DNA of 23,456 bases, taken from Bacillota bacterium. Lineage in GTDB: Bacteria > Bacillota > Clostridia > Acetivibrionales > DSM-1351. The stretch is taken from contig JAEWAX010000015.1 in assembly GCA_023391425.1 (NCBI GenBank), positions 1 through 23,456 on the forward strand, read 5' to 3'. Each line of letters starts with the position of its first letter. The first letter of the stretch is position 1. The position numbers were made by a program, and so were the translations under genes. This document shows positions 15,881 to 23,456 of this stretch, in pieces. The notes under the pieces were generated by a model, which saw nothing but the letters and a program-made list of their open reading frames with translations, ran no database searches and was not told where the DNA came from.

Positions 15881-16297
15881 CTAATCTTCAATATGCTTTG
15901 CACATTTTGGGCATATGCCTGAAAATTCAAGACTGTGCCCTGTTATAGTGAAACCAGTCTGCTCAATGAGATTTTCTTCTAGTTTTGTTAGTGGGCAATT
16001 ATCAATAGGTATTGTCTCATTGCATAGAGTACAAACTAGCTGATGTTTGTGCTGGTGGTTATTTGTTTGGTAATATGTCTTTCCGTCTTGACTTAAGTTC
16101 TTTAAAAGTATCCCCTTCTCAGAGAGTGTTCCAAGAATACGATAAGTAGTTGAAAGGCTCATATTAACGTCCTTTACAACGAAAGAGTATATGTCTTCAG
16201 CTGTCATAGGTACAGATGACTTTTCTAAAACCAGCAATATAGCTATACGCCGTTTGGTTGTTTTTAAATCAGCCGATTTTAATATATTTTCATTCAT
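15881..16297 (-). CDS. Fur-family metal-dependent transcriptional regulator
   Basis: With ATG 16297 the protein has 138 residues, normal for Fur/Zur/PerR. The frame also extends to a TTG at 16342, but that start is poorly placed relative to any ribosome binding site. Residues 1-80 are the winged helix (AEDIYSFV...MSLSTTYRILGTLSEKGIL). HQHKHQLVCTLC (81-92) and CPKC (129-132) give the four-cysteine structural zinc site (C89, C92, C129, C132). H81, H83, H85 and GHSLEF (120-125) form the sensory metal region. DNCPL plus TGFTITGH resembles the clostridial Zur/Fur-like group, but the metal cannot be assigned. It has its own strong promoter and a palindromic leader site, consistent with autoregulation. 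Confidence 0.85.
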   Translation of the reverse strand: MNENILKSADLKTTKRRIAILLVLEKSSVPMTAEDIYSFVVKDVNMSLSTTYRILGTLSEKGILLKNLSQDGKTYYQTNNHQHKHQLVCTLCNETIPIDNCPLTKLEENLIEQTGFTITGHSLEFSGICPKCAKHIED

Positions 16298-16396
16298 ATA
16301 TATGTCCATGCCCCACATATTGCACAAAATACCATGAAACAAATGGATGGACTAAACACCTCCTCCAGAGACTTTTTTAATTTCTTTCAACCTGCG

Positions 16397-16411
16397 GTTT
16401 CTTTAAGAAAC
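16397..16411. promoter_or_regulatory. 7-1-7 inverted repeat, candidate Fur-family operator
   Basis: GTTTCTT-T-AAGAAAC has the 7-1-7 geometry of Fur, Zur and PerR boxes, though not their usual TGATAAT core. It lies in the leader of the Fur-family gene, downstream of its predicted promoter, as expected for an autoregulatory site. Confidence 0.5.
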
Positions 16412-16453
16412 AACAAATTATTATGCGATATAGCTGCCAAATATCTTATCTAT

Positions 16454-16483
16454 AATATATATCACTAAACATTTGTATGTCAA
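16454..16483 (-). promoter_or_regulatory. Minus-strand sigma-A promoter for the Fur-family gene
   Basis: On the minus strand a perfect TTGACA (16478-16483 on plus) is followed after 18 nt by TATATT (16454-16459 on plus). Transcription would begin near 16447, giving a leader of about 150 nt. Confidence 0.6.
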
Positions 16484-16642
16484 TTAAGGGCTAGTGTATA
16501 AAACACAAAATTTAAAAATTACGTCGAAAAACCATATGTAAAAATAATTAAGTGAAAGTAAAAATATTTATATTATTATTTTAATATCCTCATTTATAAT
16601 TAGACTATAGAAACAAATAATGTTGGATTTAATATTAGCCTT

Positions 16643-16652
16643 TCGACGTCGA
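16643..16652. promoter_or_regulatory. Palindrome TCGACGTCGA upstream of the sugar operon
   Basis: A perfect 10-bp, CpG-rich palindrome in very AT-rich DNA, 62 nt before the binding-protein start. Its flank repeats a motif at 16521-16529 in inverted orientation. Possible operator. Confidence 0.4.
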
Positions 16653-16714
16653 GGATAATATTTATCAATAATAAGTTAATATTAATAGATAATTAAATTA
16701 AGGAGGAAATGACT

Positions 16715-18070
16715 TTGAAAAAAATTATTTCATTAGGACTAGCATTTACGATGGTGATTTCAATGGCATTAACAGGGTGCGGAACCAAAGAAACAGCTGT
16801 CGATACATCAAAAGAATCAACAACTGCTGTTAGCTCAGAAGCAAAGGCATCTACTACAGAACCTGCAAAAATGACAACTTTAAATTTCTGGACATTCCAA
16901 GAGCTACATAAGGGCTTCTTTGATGATGCAGTTATGACATGGAATAAGGCACATCCAGATAAACCAATCGAATTGAAGACAGATGTTTATCCTTATGATG
17001 AGAATCATAATAAATTATTAATTGCACTGCAGTCTGGTACAGGTGCTCCTGATTTGGTAGATATAGAAAGTGGAAAATTCCCAAACTTTTTAAAAGGTAG
17101 TAAGCCGGGACTTGTTGAATTAAACAGAGTTGTAGAACCTATTAAAGATAAATTGATTATGGGTAGAATGGATAACTACGCAAAGGATGGCAAGTACTAC
17201 GGTGTAGACTATCATGTTGGCGCACAGGTTATTTATTATAATAAAGAAATTCTCGACAAAGCTGGTGTTAATGCTGATAATATTAAAACTTGGGACGATT
17301 ATATAGCGGCTGGTAAGGTGGTTTTAGAAAAGACAGGAAAGCCAATGACTACAATCGAGACAACTGAACACTGGTCATATTATCCATTGATTACTATGCA
17401 AGGTTCAGATTTCTTGACTAAAGATGGTACTCCTCAGCTTGATAATGAAGTAAATATTAAATCATTACAGATGCTTAAAGACATGATGTATAAGGACAAG
17501 ATTGCTGTTGCAGCACCTGGCGGATTCCACCACTCAGAAGAATACTGGGCATGGATGAACAAAGGAAATGCAGCATCAATATGGATGCCTATGTGGTATA
17601 TGGGTAGGTTTACTGCATATATGCCTGACTTAAAAGGAAAGATAATAATTCGCCCAATGCCTACCTTCCCAGGTGGAAAAAAATCAGCAGGTATGGGTGG
17701 TACAGGAACAGCTGTTACTACTCAGAGTAAGAACGTTGATTTAGCTGTAGATTTCTTAGCAGAAGCAAAGCTTTCATTAGAGGGTAGTATTAAGACTTGG
17801 ACTATACTTGGCTTTGATCCTATCAGATCAGATGCTTGGTCAGATCCAGCCATGGCAGCCGATAATCAATACACTCAATACTTTGGTAAAGATATATTTA
17901 GTACTCTTCAAAGTATAGTTACTGATATTGGAGCTATTAACTATAATGATTTATATCCATCAGCATTGACACTTGTACAGAAGAATGTAATGTTCAAAGT
18001 ATTAAAGGAACAAAGCCAGACTCCTGAGCAAGCATTGAAGGAAGCAAATGAAGAACTTAAAAAGAAATAA
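16715..18070 (+). CDS. Sugar ABC transporter substrate-binding lipoprotein (CUT1)
   Basis: The TTG at 16715 is chosen because AGGAGG (16701-16706) lies 8 nt before it; the ATG at 16709 is only 2 nt away. The 451-residue product begins with a lipoprotein signal, MKKIISLGLAF...LTGCG, lipid-modified at Cys22. A Ser/Thr/Ala-rich linker (23-50) leads into a bacterial extracellular solute-binding protein fold: LNFWTFQE, GAPDLVDIESG, YYGVDYHVGAQVIYYNKEIL and a Trp-rich region (AWMNKGNAASIWMPMWYMGRF) typical of oligosaccharide binders. It captures an oligosaccharide outside the cell for the two permeases downstream. The ligand is not readable; the GH43 partner suggests an arabinose- or xylose-containing oligosaccharide (inference). 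Confidence 0.9.
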   Translation: MKKIISLGLAFTMVISMALTGCGTKETAVDTSKESTTAVSSEAKASTTEPAKMTTLNFWTFQELHKGFFDDAVMTWNKAHPDKPIELKTDVYPYDENHNKLLIALQSGTGAPDLVDIESGKFPNFLKGSKPGLVELNRVVEPIKDKLIMGRMDNYAKDGKYYGVDYHVGAQVIYYNKEILDKAGVNADNIKTWDDYIAAGKVVLEKTGKPMTTIETTEHWSYYPLITMQGSDFLTKDGTPQLDNEVNIKSLQMLKDMMYKDKIAVAAPGGFHHSEEYWAWMNKGNAASIWMPMWYMGRFTAYMPDLKGKIIIRPMPTFPGGKKSAGMGGTGTAVTTQSKNVDLAVDFLAEAKLSLEGSIKTWTILGFDPIRSDAWSDPAMAADNQYTQYFGKDIFSTLQSIVTDIGAINYNDLYPSALTLVQKNVMFKVLKEQSQTPEQALKEANEELKKK

Positions 18071-18085
18071 TATTAAATAGGTAAG

Positions 18086-18125
18086 AGTAAAGGATTCAAC
18101 TGGTACTCTAGTTGAATCCTTTACT
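18086..18125 (+). terminator. 16-bp perfect hairpin between binding-protein and permease genes
   Basis: AGTAAAGGATTCAACT (18086-18101) and AGTTGAATCCTTTACT (18110-18125) pair perfectly with an 8-nt loop, followed by only a short T/A run. It probably acts as a partial terminator and 3' mRNA stabiliser, giving more binding protein than permease, as in other sugar operons. Confidence 0.8.
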
Positions 18126-18144
18126 TTAAAAAGGAGGTTATCAG

Positions 18145-19083
18145 ATGGATGTCAAGGTTATGGGCACTCCAAAACTTGGGACTAAAAAAAATAAAAAGAA
18201 AGTACATCTTAGGCAAGAGAAGATTGCACCATATGTTTTCGTTTTACCATTTATCCTTACCTTTTTAGTGTTTTTTCTATATCCAATAATATCTACAATA
18301 ATTATGAGTTTTCAGGAGATACTTGGACCAGGAGATGTCATGTTTATTGGACTAAAAAACTATAAGAACATGATAAATGAACACTTCTTCAACGCATTAT
18401 CAGTTACAACCAGATATACATTTTGGACTTTATTAGTTCTAGTGCCAATTCCAATGTTACTATCAGTTTTCTTAAATAGCAAAATTGCGATAGGAAGAAA
18501 TTTTTTCCGCTCATCATTTTTTATTCCAGCTCTGACATCAGTTATTGTTGCAGGCCTGTTTTTTAGATTAGCTTTTGGTGAACAGGAGACTACTCTTTTT
18601 AATACGATTTTAGAAACCTTTGGAATTGCAAAAAAAACATGGCTGCAGGAAAAGCATACCGCCATGCTCGCAATGGTTGTAGTGTGTACATGGAGATGGC
18701 TAGGGGTTAATATAATTTACTTTATATCGGGTCTTCAGGGAATACCCGTTGAACAGTATGAGTCAGCATCAATTGATGGAGCAAATGAGTGGCGCAAATT
18801 TTTAAATATTACTGTTCCAGGTCTTAAACCGGTAATTATTTATGTCGTAACGATAAGTGTCTATGGTGGCTATGCAATGTTTGCAGAGTCGTATGCCTTA
18901 TTTGGACCAAGGTCTCCAGGTGATATAGGATTAACTTTGGTTAGCTTAATATATCAACAAGGCTTTAATGAGAATAACTTCGGGGCAGGTTCAGCAGTAG
19001 GTATTACATTACTTGGGATAGTTTTGGTTGTGAATATTATCCAACTTACACTAACAGGATTCTTTAAGAAGGAGAGTGATTAA
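18145..19083 (+). CDS. Sugar ABC transporter permease, MalF/UgpA type
   Basis: The 312-residue membrane protein has a basic N-terminal tail (1-25) and six predicted helices, the first at about 29-54. The EAA loop that contacts the ATPase is at about 203-230 (EQYESASIDGANEWRKF, then VPGLKP). This arrangement marks the first permease of a CUT1 transporter. AAGGAGG lies 7 nt before ATG 18145. The next permease gene begins 1 nt after this stop, so the two are translationally coupled and should form a heterodimeric channel. No ATP-binding subunit is encoded nearby, so a shared MsiK-type ATPase is expected elsewhere. Confidence 0.92.
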   Translation: MDVKVMGTPKLGTKKNKKKVHLRQEKIAPYVFVLPFILTFLVFFLYPIISTIIMSFQEILGPGDVMFIGLKNYKNMINEHFFNALSVTTRYTFWTLLVLVPIPMLLSVFLNSKIAIGRNFFRSSFFIPALTSVIVAGLFFRLAFGEQETTLFNTILETFGIAKKTWLQEKHTAMLAMVVVCTWRWLGVNIIYFISGLQGIPVEQYESASIDGANEWRKFLNITVPGLKPVIIYVVTISVYGGYAMFAESYALFGPRSPGDIGLTLVSLIYQQGFNENNFGAGSAVGITLLGIVLVVNIIQLTLTGFFKKESD

Positions 19084-19084
19084 A

Positions 19085-19933
19085 TTGGTAAAACAAAAAT
19101 CAAAAAGCAAATTTGCAGCTTTAGTAATGTTTATAATAATGATTGCCTTCGCAATATTTTGTTTAGCACCATTTTTCTTCCTCCTGCTTTCATCCTTTAA
19201 GCCTGGGTCTGAGATGATTAAAAATGGAATAACTCTTAATTTAGATTTTTTAAATATGAATTTTGATAATTATAAGCTACTATGGGAAGGTAAAGATGGT
19301 CTTTATCTATATTGGTATAGGAATAGTTTGATAATCACTATATTGTCCACAGTAATGTGCCTTTTCCTTACCTCTATGGTAGGCTATGGATTAGCAGTAT
19401 ATAAATTTAAAGGTAGGAATTTTCTTTTTGTACTTGTATTACTTGTTATGATGATTCCTGTTGAAATTTTAATTTTACCACTATACAAGCTTTCAATTTC
19501 TTTAAAAATTATAGATACATATATGGGAGTTATACTGCCATTTGTTGTATCACCTTTTGCAGTATTTTTCTTCAGACAATATGCAATTGGGTTACCAAAG
19601 GACTTTTTAGATGCAGGAAGAATAGATGGATGTACTGAATATGGTATATACTTTAAAATAATGATGCCATTAATGCTGCCTGCATTTGGTGCAATGACAA
19701 TATTACAAGCAATGAGCAGTTGGAATAGCTTTGTATGGCCTCTGATCGTTCTTCGTTCGAACGAAATGCTTACTTTACCAATAGGGTTACAGTCATTGAT
19801 GACGCCTTATGGAAACAATTATGATTTGCTACTATCTGGTGCGGTGATGTCGATTATCCCAATCATTATTGTATTCTTCTTCAATCAAAAGGCCTTCATT
19901 GCAGGATTGACAGTTGGTGGTGTAAAGGGGTAG
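19085..19933 (+). CDS. Sugar ABC transporter permease, MalG/UgpE type
   Basis: The start is probably TTG 19085: AAGGAGAG ends about 8-10 nt before it, whereas the GTG at 19076 overlaps the ribosome binding site. The 282-residue protein has six predicted helices. After helix 1 it has the FFFLLLSSFKPGSEM segment typical of the second CUT1 permease. The EAA loop is at about 170-197 (LPKDFLDAGRIDGCTEYGIYF, then MPLMLP). It ends in VGGVKG, a frequent terminus in this family. It pairs with the permease just upstream to form the translocation pore. Confidence 0.92.
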   Translation: MVKQKSKSKFAALVMFIIMIAFAIFCLAPFFFLLLSSFKPGSEMIKNGITLNLDFLNMNFDNYKLLWEGKDGLYLYWYRNSLIITILSTVMCLFLTSMVGYGLAVYKFKGRNFLFVLVLLVMMIPVEILILPLYKLSISLKIIDTYMGVILPFVVSPFAVFFFRQYAIGLPKDFLDAGRIDGCTEYGIYFKIMMPLMLPAFGAMTILQAMSSWNSFVWPLIVLRSNEMLTLPIGLQSLMTPYGNNYDLLLSGAVMSIIPIIIVFFFNQKAFIAGLTVGGVKG

Positions 19934-19947
19934 GAAGTGCTATCTGG

Positions 19948-19989
19948 AAGGAAGGAGTAATATGCCAATACATATTCTCTTTCCTTTTT
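19948..19989 (+). terminator. Terminator-like hairpin between permease and GH43 genes
   Basis: AAGGAAGGAGTAATATG (19948-19964) pairs with CATATTCTCTTTCCTT (19971-19986) with one bulged T and one wobble, and runs into TTTTT (19985-19989). It is a good Rho-independent terminator, so GH43 may be expressed by read-through or from its own weak promoter. Confidence 0.75.
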
Positions 19990-20025
19990 GTTTGTTGAAA
20001 AAGTAATGGCAAAGGCGGAAGGTAA

Positions 20026-21105
20026 ATGAGAACGAATATTTTTAAATTCTGGAGATTAATTGTATTAGTACTTTTTACATTATGTATTTTGATAAGTTGT
20101 ATAATTTTATTGCAAAATAAAAAAATAGAGGATAAGGATGGAAATCATATGACGAAGCAAATGTTTACGAACCCTATTTTAGAGCAAAGAGCGGATCCTT
20201 GGGTATATAGGCATACCGATGGCTATTACTATTTTACAGCTTCAGTTCCTGAATATGACCGCATTGAAATAAGGAGGTCCAAAACTATTCAAGGAATAGG
20301 TACTACCGAGCCAGCGATTGTGTGGAAAAAGCATGAAAGTGGCCCGATGAGTAAGCATATCTGGGCACCAGAAATACATAACATAGATGGAAAGTGGTAT
20401 ATCTACTTTGCAGCAGGCGAAGCAGAGGATATCTGGAAAATCAGACCGTATGTACTCGAGTGTACAGATAGTGACCCCTTGACAGGGACGTGGACTGAAA
20501 AAGGAATGATACAAAGTACTTCAGATAATATATCCTTTAAAGATTTTTCGCTTGATTCAACCACTTTTGAGCATAACGGGAAAAGATATCTTGTATGGGC
20601 ACAAAAGGTATCTAACATTTCTAATTTATATATATCAGAGATGAGTAACCCATGGACTATATCTACAGAGCCTGTTATGATATCGACGCCATTCTATGAT
20701 TGGGAAAGGATAGGCTTTTGGGTAAATGAGGGGCCGGCAGTTATTAAAAGAAACGGAAAAATATTTATAAGCTACTCAGCAAGTGCTACTGATTCTAACT
20801 ACTGTATGGGATTACTTACTTGTGATGATACTTCAGATTTGTTGAACCCAGAATCATGGAAGAAAGAAAGTCAGCCGGTTTTCAAAACAAATGATCAAAC
20901 TAGTCAGTATGGGCCTGGGCATAACTGTTTTACAGTGTCAGAAGATGGAACGCAAGATATTCTTGTCTACCACTCCCGTAACTACAAGAAAATAGAAGGA
21001 GATCCGCTATACGATCCAAACAGGCATACACGTGCTCAAGTATTAAAATGGAATGCAGATGGTACACCAAACTTTGGAATTCCTGTGGTTGATAATGTAA
21101 AGTAG
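20026..21105 (+). CDS. Surface-anchored GH43 family glycosidase
   Basis: The 359-residue protein has an N-terminal hydrophobic segment (11-30). LISC at 22-25 fits a lipobox, though hydrophobic residues after the Cys leave a simple membrane anchor possible. The catalytic five-bladed propeller shows the GH43 residues: Asp57 (general base, NPILEQRADPWV), Asp177 (pKa modulator, DFSLDSTTFEHNGKRYLVW) and Glu235 (general acid, WVNEGPAVIKR). HIWAPEIHNIDGKWYIYFA (111-129) is a classic GH43 stretch. GH43 enzymes remove arabinofuranose or xylose units; this one looks closest to the alpha-L-arabinofuranosidase-like group (tentative). It would trim arabinoxylan or arabinan fragments next to the transporter. 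AAGGCGG lies 7 nt upstream. Confidence 0.9.
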   Translation: MRTNIFKFWRLIVLVLFTLCILISCIILLQNKKIEDKDGNHMTKQMFTNPILEQRADPWVYRHTDGYYYFTASVPEYDRIEIRRSKTIQGIGTTEPAIVWKKHESGPMSKHIWAPEIHNIDGKWYIYFAAGEAEDIWKIRPYVLECTDSDPLTGTWTEKGMIQSTSDNISFKDFSLDSTTFEHNGKRYLVWAQKVSNISNLYISEMSNPWTISTEPVMISTPFYDWERIGFWVNEGPAVIKRNGKIFISYSASATDSNYCMGLLTCDDTSDLLNPESWKKESQPVFKTNDQTSQYGPGHNCFTVSEDGTQDILVYHSRNYKKIEGDPLYDPNRHTRAQVLKWNADGTPNFGIPVVDNVK

Positions 21106-21113
21106 GAGAAAAT

Positions 21114-21154
21114 TTGTCCAATCTTGATATTTATAAAATATTGAGGTTGGACAA
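21114..21154 (+). terminator. 19-bp hairpin after the GH43 gene
   Basis: The arms 21114-21132 and 21136-21154 pair along all 19 positions with three G-T wobbles and a 3-nt loop; only TGTTTG follows. It probably ends or stabilises the GH43 transcript, though the T tract is poor. Confidence 0.65.
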
Positions 21155-21157
21155 TGT

Positions 21158-21187
21158 TTGCGTTATACTCATAATATCTGATAAAAT
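21158..21187 (+). promoter_or_regulatory. Weak candidate promoter for the two-component genes
   Basis: TTGCGT (21158-21163), an 18-nt spacer and TAAAAT (21182-21187) lie 62 nt before the kinase start and just after the hairpin. Confidence 0.35.
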
Positions 21188-21248
21188 ATTTAAGTGTATA
21201 TTATGTTAACACCTATTTAAGCCACTTTTTATAAGAAAGGGTTTTTAA

Positions 21249-23132
21249 ATGGAATTATTAATTCAATTTCTAAAGGGTCTACCTAAAGTAATAAAAAATA
21301 CTTTGGCGAAAATAATCTCTATGATTAGAAATATAAAAATACAGTCAAGACTGATTTTGTTTTTTATTATATTATCTGTAATACCTCTAGCCATAACAAG
21401 TATTTTTTCCTATAGAGAATCTAGCACAGCTATAACCAATAAAATTAGTACATACTCAACCCAAGTAATGAGTCAAGTAGCAGTAAATATTGGAAGAGAA
21501 CTGAGTAGACTAGAGAATGATAGCGTAGATATAGAGCTTTCCGCATTAACTCAGAATGCATTAATAAATATGAATAAAATGTCAGAGTGGGAGATTGAAG
21601 ATACACAGTATAGAATGAAAGAAACCCTAGTTAAGAAGTTTTCATTTTTTCATGACGTTTCAGATGTGTTGCTATTTACTAATGAAAAAAGAAGAATAAT
21701 AGCTTATGGAGATAAAAGTTTCGGATTGAACTACAAGAAAGAGTTCCTTGACGCATATCTAAGGGAATTGGTTGAAAAAGAGGGAACACCTGTTTGGATG
21801 GGTTTGAACAAGGATGTTGAGGAAAGATTGGTCAAGTTTGCCACTAGTGCTGAACAAATGAATAAAAGTGATTGCATTTTGTTGGGGAGAGCAGTTCTCT
21901 CACTTGAGACAAGAGATATTATCGGTACATTGATAATAAGGACAAATGAGCGTTACTTTTCGAACATATACAAAGACATAGATATGGGTGCAAATGCAGA
22001 TATCTTTGTTATGGATTCAAATGGGATGGTGGTTTCTAGTAGAAACTCAGAAATACCTATTGCAAAGCAATTCAAGAATCCGCATCTAATAAAAGAGTTA
22101 TTAGCTAGAAATGAAGAGCACGACAATAAAACCTTTAATATAGATATTGCTGGAAAGCCATATTTGGTAGCATTTTCGCCACTAAATAATCAACAGTGGT
22201 TTGTTGTAAGTACAATACCTTACTCGTATTTGAATTCAGAAGCCAGGAGTATTCGATCAGATATATTACTGCTCAGTGTGGCTTGCTTTATTTTGGCTGT
22301 GTTATTATCGTATGTATTTGCTTTAAGTATTTCAAGGCCTTTAAAAAGATTAATAAAGGCAATGAAAGAAGTAAAAAAGGGAAATTTGGCTATCAACATT
22401 AGGGATGACAGAAATGATGAGATAGGTGAAGTTACAGGTAACTTTAATTCCATGCTAAACGAAATTAAGAACCTTATGGACAGCGTAAAAAATGAGGAGA
22501 CACAGAAGAGAAAAGCCGAAATAAAGACTCTTCAAGCACAGATAAATCCACATTTTTTATCTAACACGTTGAACACAGTAAAGTGGTTGGCAGCCGCACA
22601 AAAAGCAGATAATATTGAGGCTATAGTAACATCTCTAATTCAACTACTGCATGTAAGCATGGGCAAGGGTGGAGATTTTATTACAATGCGTGAAGAAATA
22701 GAGTATATAAAAAGTTATATTAATATCCAAGAATACAGATATTATGATAAGTTTAAAGTAGTATTTGATATAGAAGAAGAAATACTTGACTTTAAAATAT
22801 TGAAATTTCTGATACAGCCAGTAGTCGAGAATTCTATTATACATGGCATTGAGCCTATGGTTGGTCAGGGTATAATAGCAATAAAGGGTTTCCGGTATGA
22901 TGACGTATTGAAAATCACAGTTACAGATAATGGCACTGGCATTCCGAAAGAAAAATTAAGTGTATTATTAGAAAGTTTTCAGGAGGACAAAAAGTACAAT
23001 TTTAGTGGAATAGGAATAAACAACGTAAAAGAGAGAATTCAAATGAATTTTGGTGAGTCATATGGACTTCAAATAGAGAGCGTGCCAAATCTTTATACTA
23101 CTGTTGAAGTAACACTTCCAATAATTACTTAG
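21249..23132 (+). CDS. YesM-like sensor histidine kinase
   Basis: The 627-residue membrane sensor has TM1 (about 33-54), a large extracytoplasmic Cache-type sensor (55-335; IFVMDSNGMVVSS and PYLVAFSPLNNQQWFVVSTIPYSYL are typical), TM2 (338-361), HAMP (about 362-415), a His_kinase domain with QINPHFLSNTLN (phosphoacceptor His435), and an HATPase. In the HATPase, the N box is QPVVENSIIHG (523-533), G1 is DNGTGIP (560-566) and G2 is GIGINNV (587-593). The phosphorylation motif is normally NPHFL(Y/F)N; here it has Ser438. AGAAAGGG is 8 nt before the ATG. Such kinases sense extracellular sugars or binding-protein complexes and control neighbouring CUT1 operons. The partner response regulator follows 11 nt downstream. 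Confidence 0.92.
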   Translation: MELLIQFLKGLPKVIKNTLAKIISMIRNIKIQSRLILFFIILSVIPLAITSIFSYRESSTAITNKISTYSTQVMSQVAVNIGRELSRLENDSVDIELSALTQNALINMNKMSEWEIEDTQYRMKETLVKKFSFFHDVSDVLLFTNEKRRIIAYGDKSFGLNYKKEFLDAYLRELVEKEGTPVWMGLNKDVEERLVKFATSAEQMNKSDCILLGRAVLSLETRDIIGTLIIRTNERYFSNIYKDIDMGANADIFVMDSNGMVVSSRNSEIPIAKQFKNPHLIKELLARNEEHDNKTFNIDIAGKPYLVAFSPLNNQQWFVVSTIPYSYLNSEARSIRSDILLLSVACFILAVLLSYVFALSISRPLKRLIKAMKEVKKGNLAINIRDDRNDEIGEVTGNFNSMLNEIKNLMDSVKNEETQKRKAEIKTLQAQINPHFLSNTLNTVKWLAAAQKADNIEAIVTSLIQLLHVSMGKGGDFITMREEIEYIKSYINIQEYRYYDKFKVVFDIEEEILDFKILKFLIQPVVENSIIHGIEPMVGQGIIAIKGFRYDDVLKITVTDNGTGIPKEKLSVLLESFQEDKKYNFSGIGINNVKERIQMNFGESYGLQIESVPNLYTTVEVTLPIIT

Positions 23133-23143
23133 GGGGGTAAGCA

Positions 23144-23456
23144 ATGATTAAAGTATTAATTATAGATGATGATTCTGTTGCTAGAACAAATATTAAGACG
23201 TTAATTGATTGGGAGAAAAATGGTTATGAGATTTGTGGCGAAGCTGTTAATGGTATAGAAGCTATTCTGCTTATAAAAAAAGTTGAGCCTGAAATTGTCA
23301 TAACGGATATGAGCATGCCGGTTATGGATGGAATTGCTTTAATAGAGTATTTGGAACAAAATTATCCCCAAATAAAGACGATAGCTTTGAGCGGGTATGA
23401 GGACTTTGACTATGTGAGAAAGAGTATGAAAAAGGGTGCATTAGACTATCTATTAA
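23144..23456 (+). CDS. YesN-like response regulator, 3' end outside window
   Basis: Only the receiver domain (104 residues) is visible. ATG 23144 follows AGGGGGG by 6 nt. Acidic residues D8-D10 (LIIDDDS), the phosphoacceptor Asp55 (IVITDMSMPVMDG), Ser83 (ALSGYEDFDYVRKSM) and the KGALDYLL ending are those of the YesN group, which normally continues with a linker and a C-terminal AraC-type DNA-binding domain. That part lies beyond the window. It is co-transcribed with the histidine kinase and likely activates the sugar-transport operon (inference). Confidence 0.9.
   Translation, partial: MIKVLIIDDDSVARTNIKTLIDWEKNGYEICGEAVNGIEAILLIKKVEPEIVITDMSMPVMDGIALIEYLEQNYPQIKTIALSGYEDFDYVRKSMKKGALDYLL

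Larger units (their letters stand above)
16298..16714. other. 417-nt divergent intergenic region
   Basis: The region separates the leftward Fur-family gene from the rightward sugar operon. It holds the Fur-gene promoter and palindrome, a GGAGGAGG tract (minus strand, about 16359-16366), a pair of inverted ACGTCGAAA sites (16521-16529 and 16641-16649), and the binding-protein ribosome binding site. I found no convincing sigma-A promoter for the sugar operon, which would fit an activator-dependent promoter. No protein-coding gene is evident. Confidence 0.6.

Noticed and set aside
16709..16714. ATG 16709 as start of the binding lipoprotein
   Set aside because: It lies only 2 nt after AGGAGG; TTG 16715 has ideal spacing and gives a standard MKK lipoprotein signal.

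Overview
The window looks like a chromosomal segment of a low-GC Firmicute, most likely a plant-polysaccharide-degrading Clostridium-type organism. The evidence is AT-rich DNA, strong AGGAGG-type ribosome binding sites, frequent TTG starts, lipoprotein signal peptides, a copper-amine-oxidase-N/transglutaminase surface protein, and a YesM/YesN-type sensor pair beside a CUT1 sugar transporter. I cannot name the species. No rRNA, tRNA, CRISPR array or transposase gene was seen.

Region 1 (1-10150) starts inside a giant surface protein, of which 2865 residues are visible. It is built from fibronectin III, Ig-like, PKD, LamG and galactose-binding-like modules. It is followed 41 nt later by a 42-residue acidic peptide not previously listed as a gene, then a 241-nt structured spacer, an HPr-kinase-like protein and an overlapping PqqD-like protein. 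Peptide, kinase and PqqD carrier together look like the precursor and part of the tailoring machinery of a ribosomally made modified peptide (RiPP). The peptide has a lasso-like layout, but no lasso cyclase or leader protease lies in the window. This is the most likely new system here.

Region 2 (10151-15880) holds unrelated small genes. These are two small unknown membrane proteins, a membrane-anchored protein with two FxLYD repeats, a possible 33-residue peptide, a DUF2975/XRE regulator pair, a secreted transglutaminase-like protein, a block of short repeats, and a GNAT acetyltransferase. A convergent Fur-family regulator follows at 15881-16297. A strong minus-strand promoter and a 7-1-7 inverted repeat in its leader suggest autoregulation.

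Region 3 (16700-23456) is a sugar-utilisation locus: lipoprotein binding protein, two CUT1 permeases, a surface-anchored GH43 glycosidase, then a YesM-like histidine kinase and a YesN-like response regulator cut by the window end. The binding protein and permeases would import oligosaccharides released by GH43 and other enzymes. The two-component pair probably senses the sugar and controls the operon. No transporter ATPase is present, so a shared ATPase encoded elsewhere is expected. Strong hairpins after the binding-protein gene and after the second permease gene probably set the relative expression of the operon's parts.
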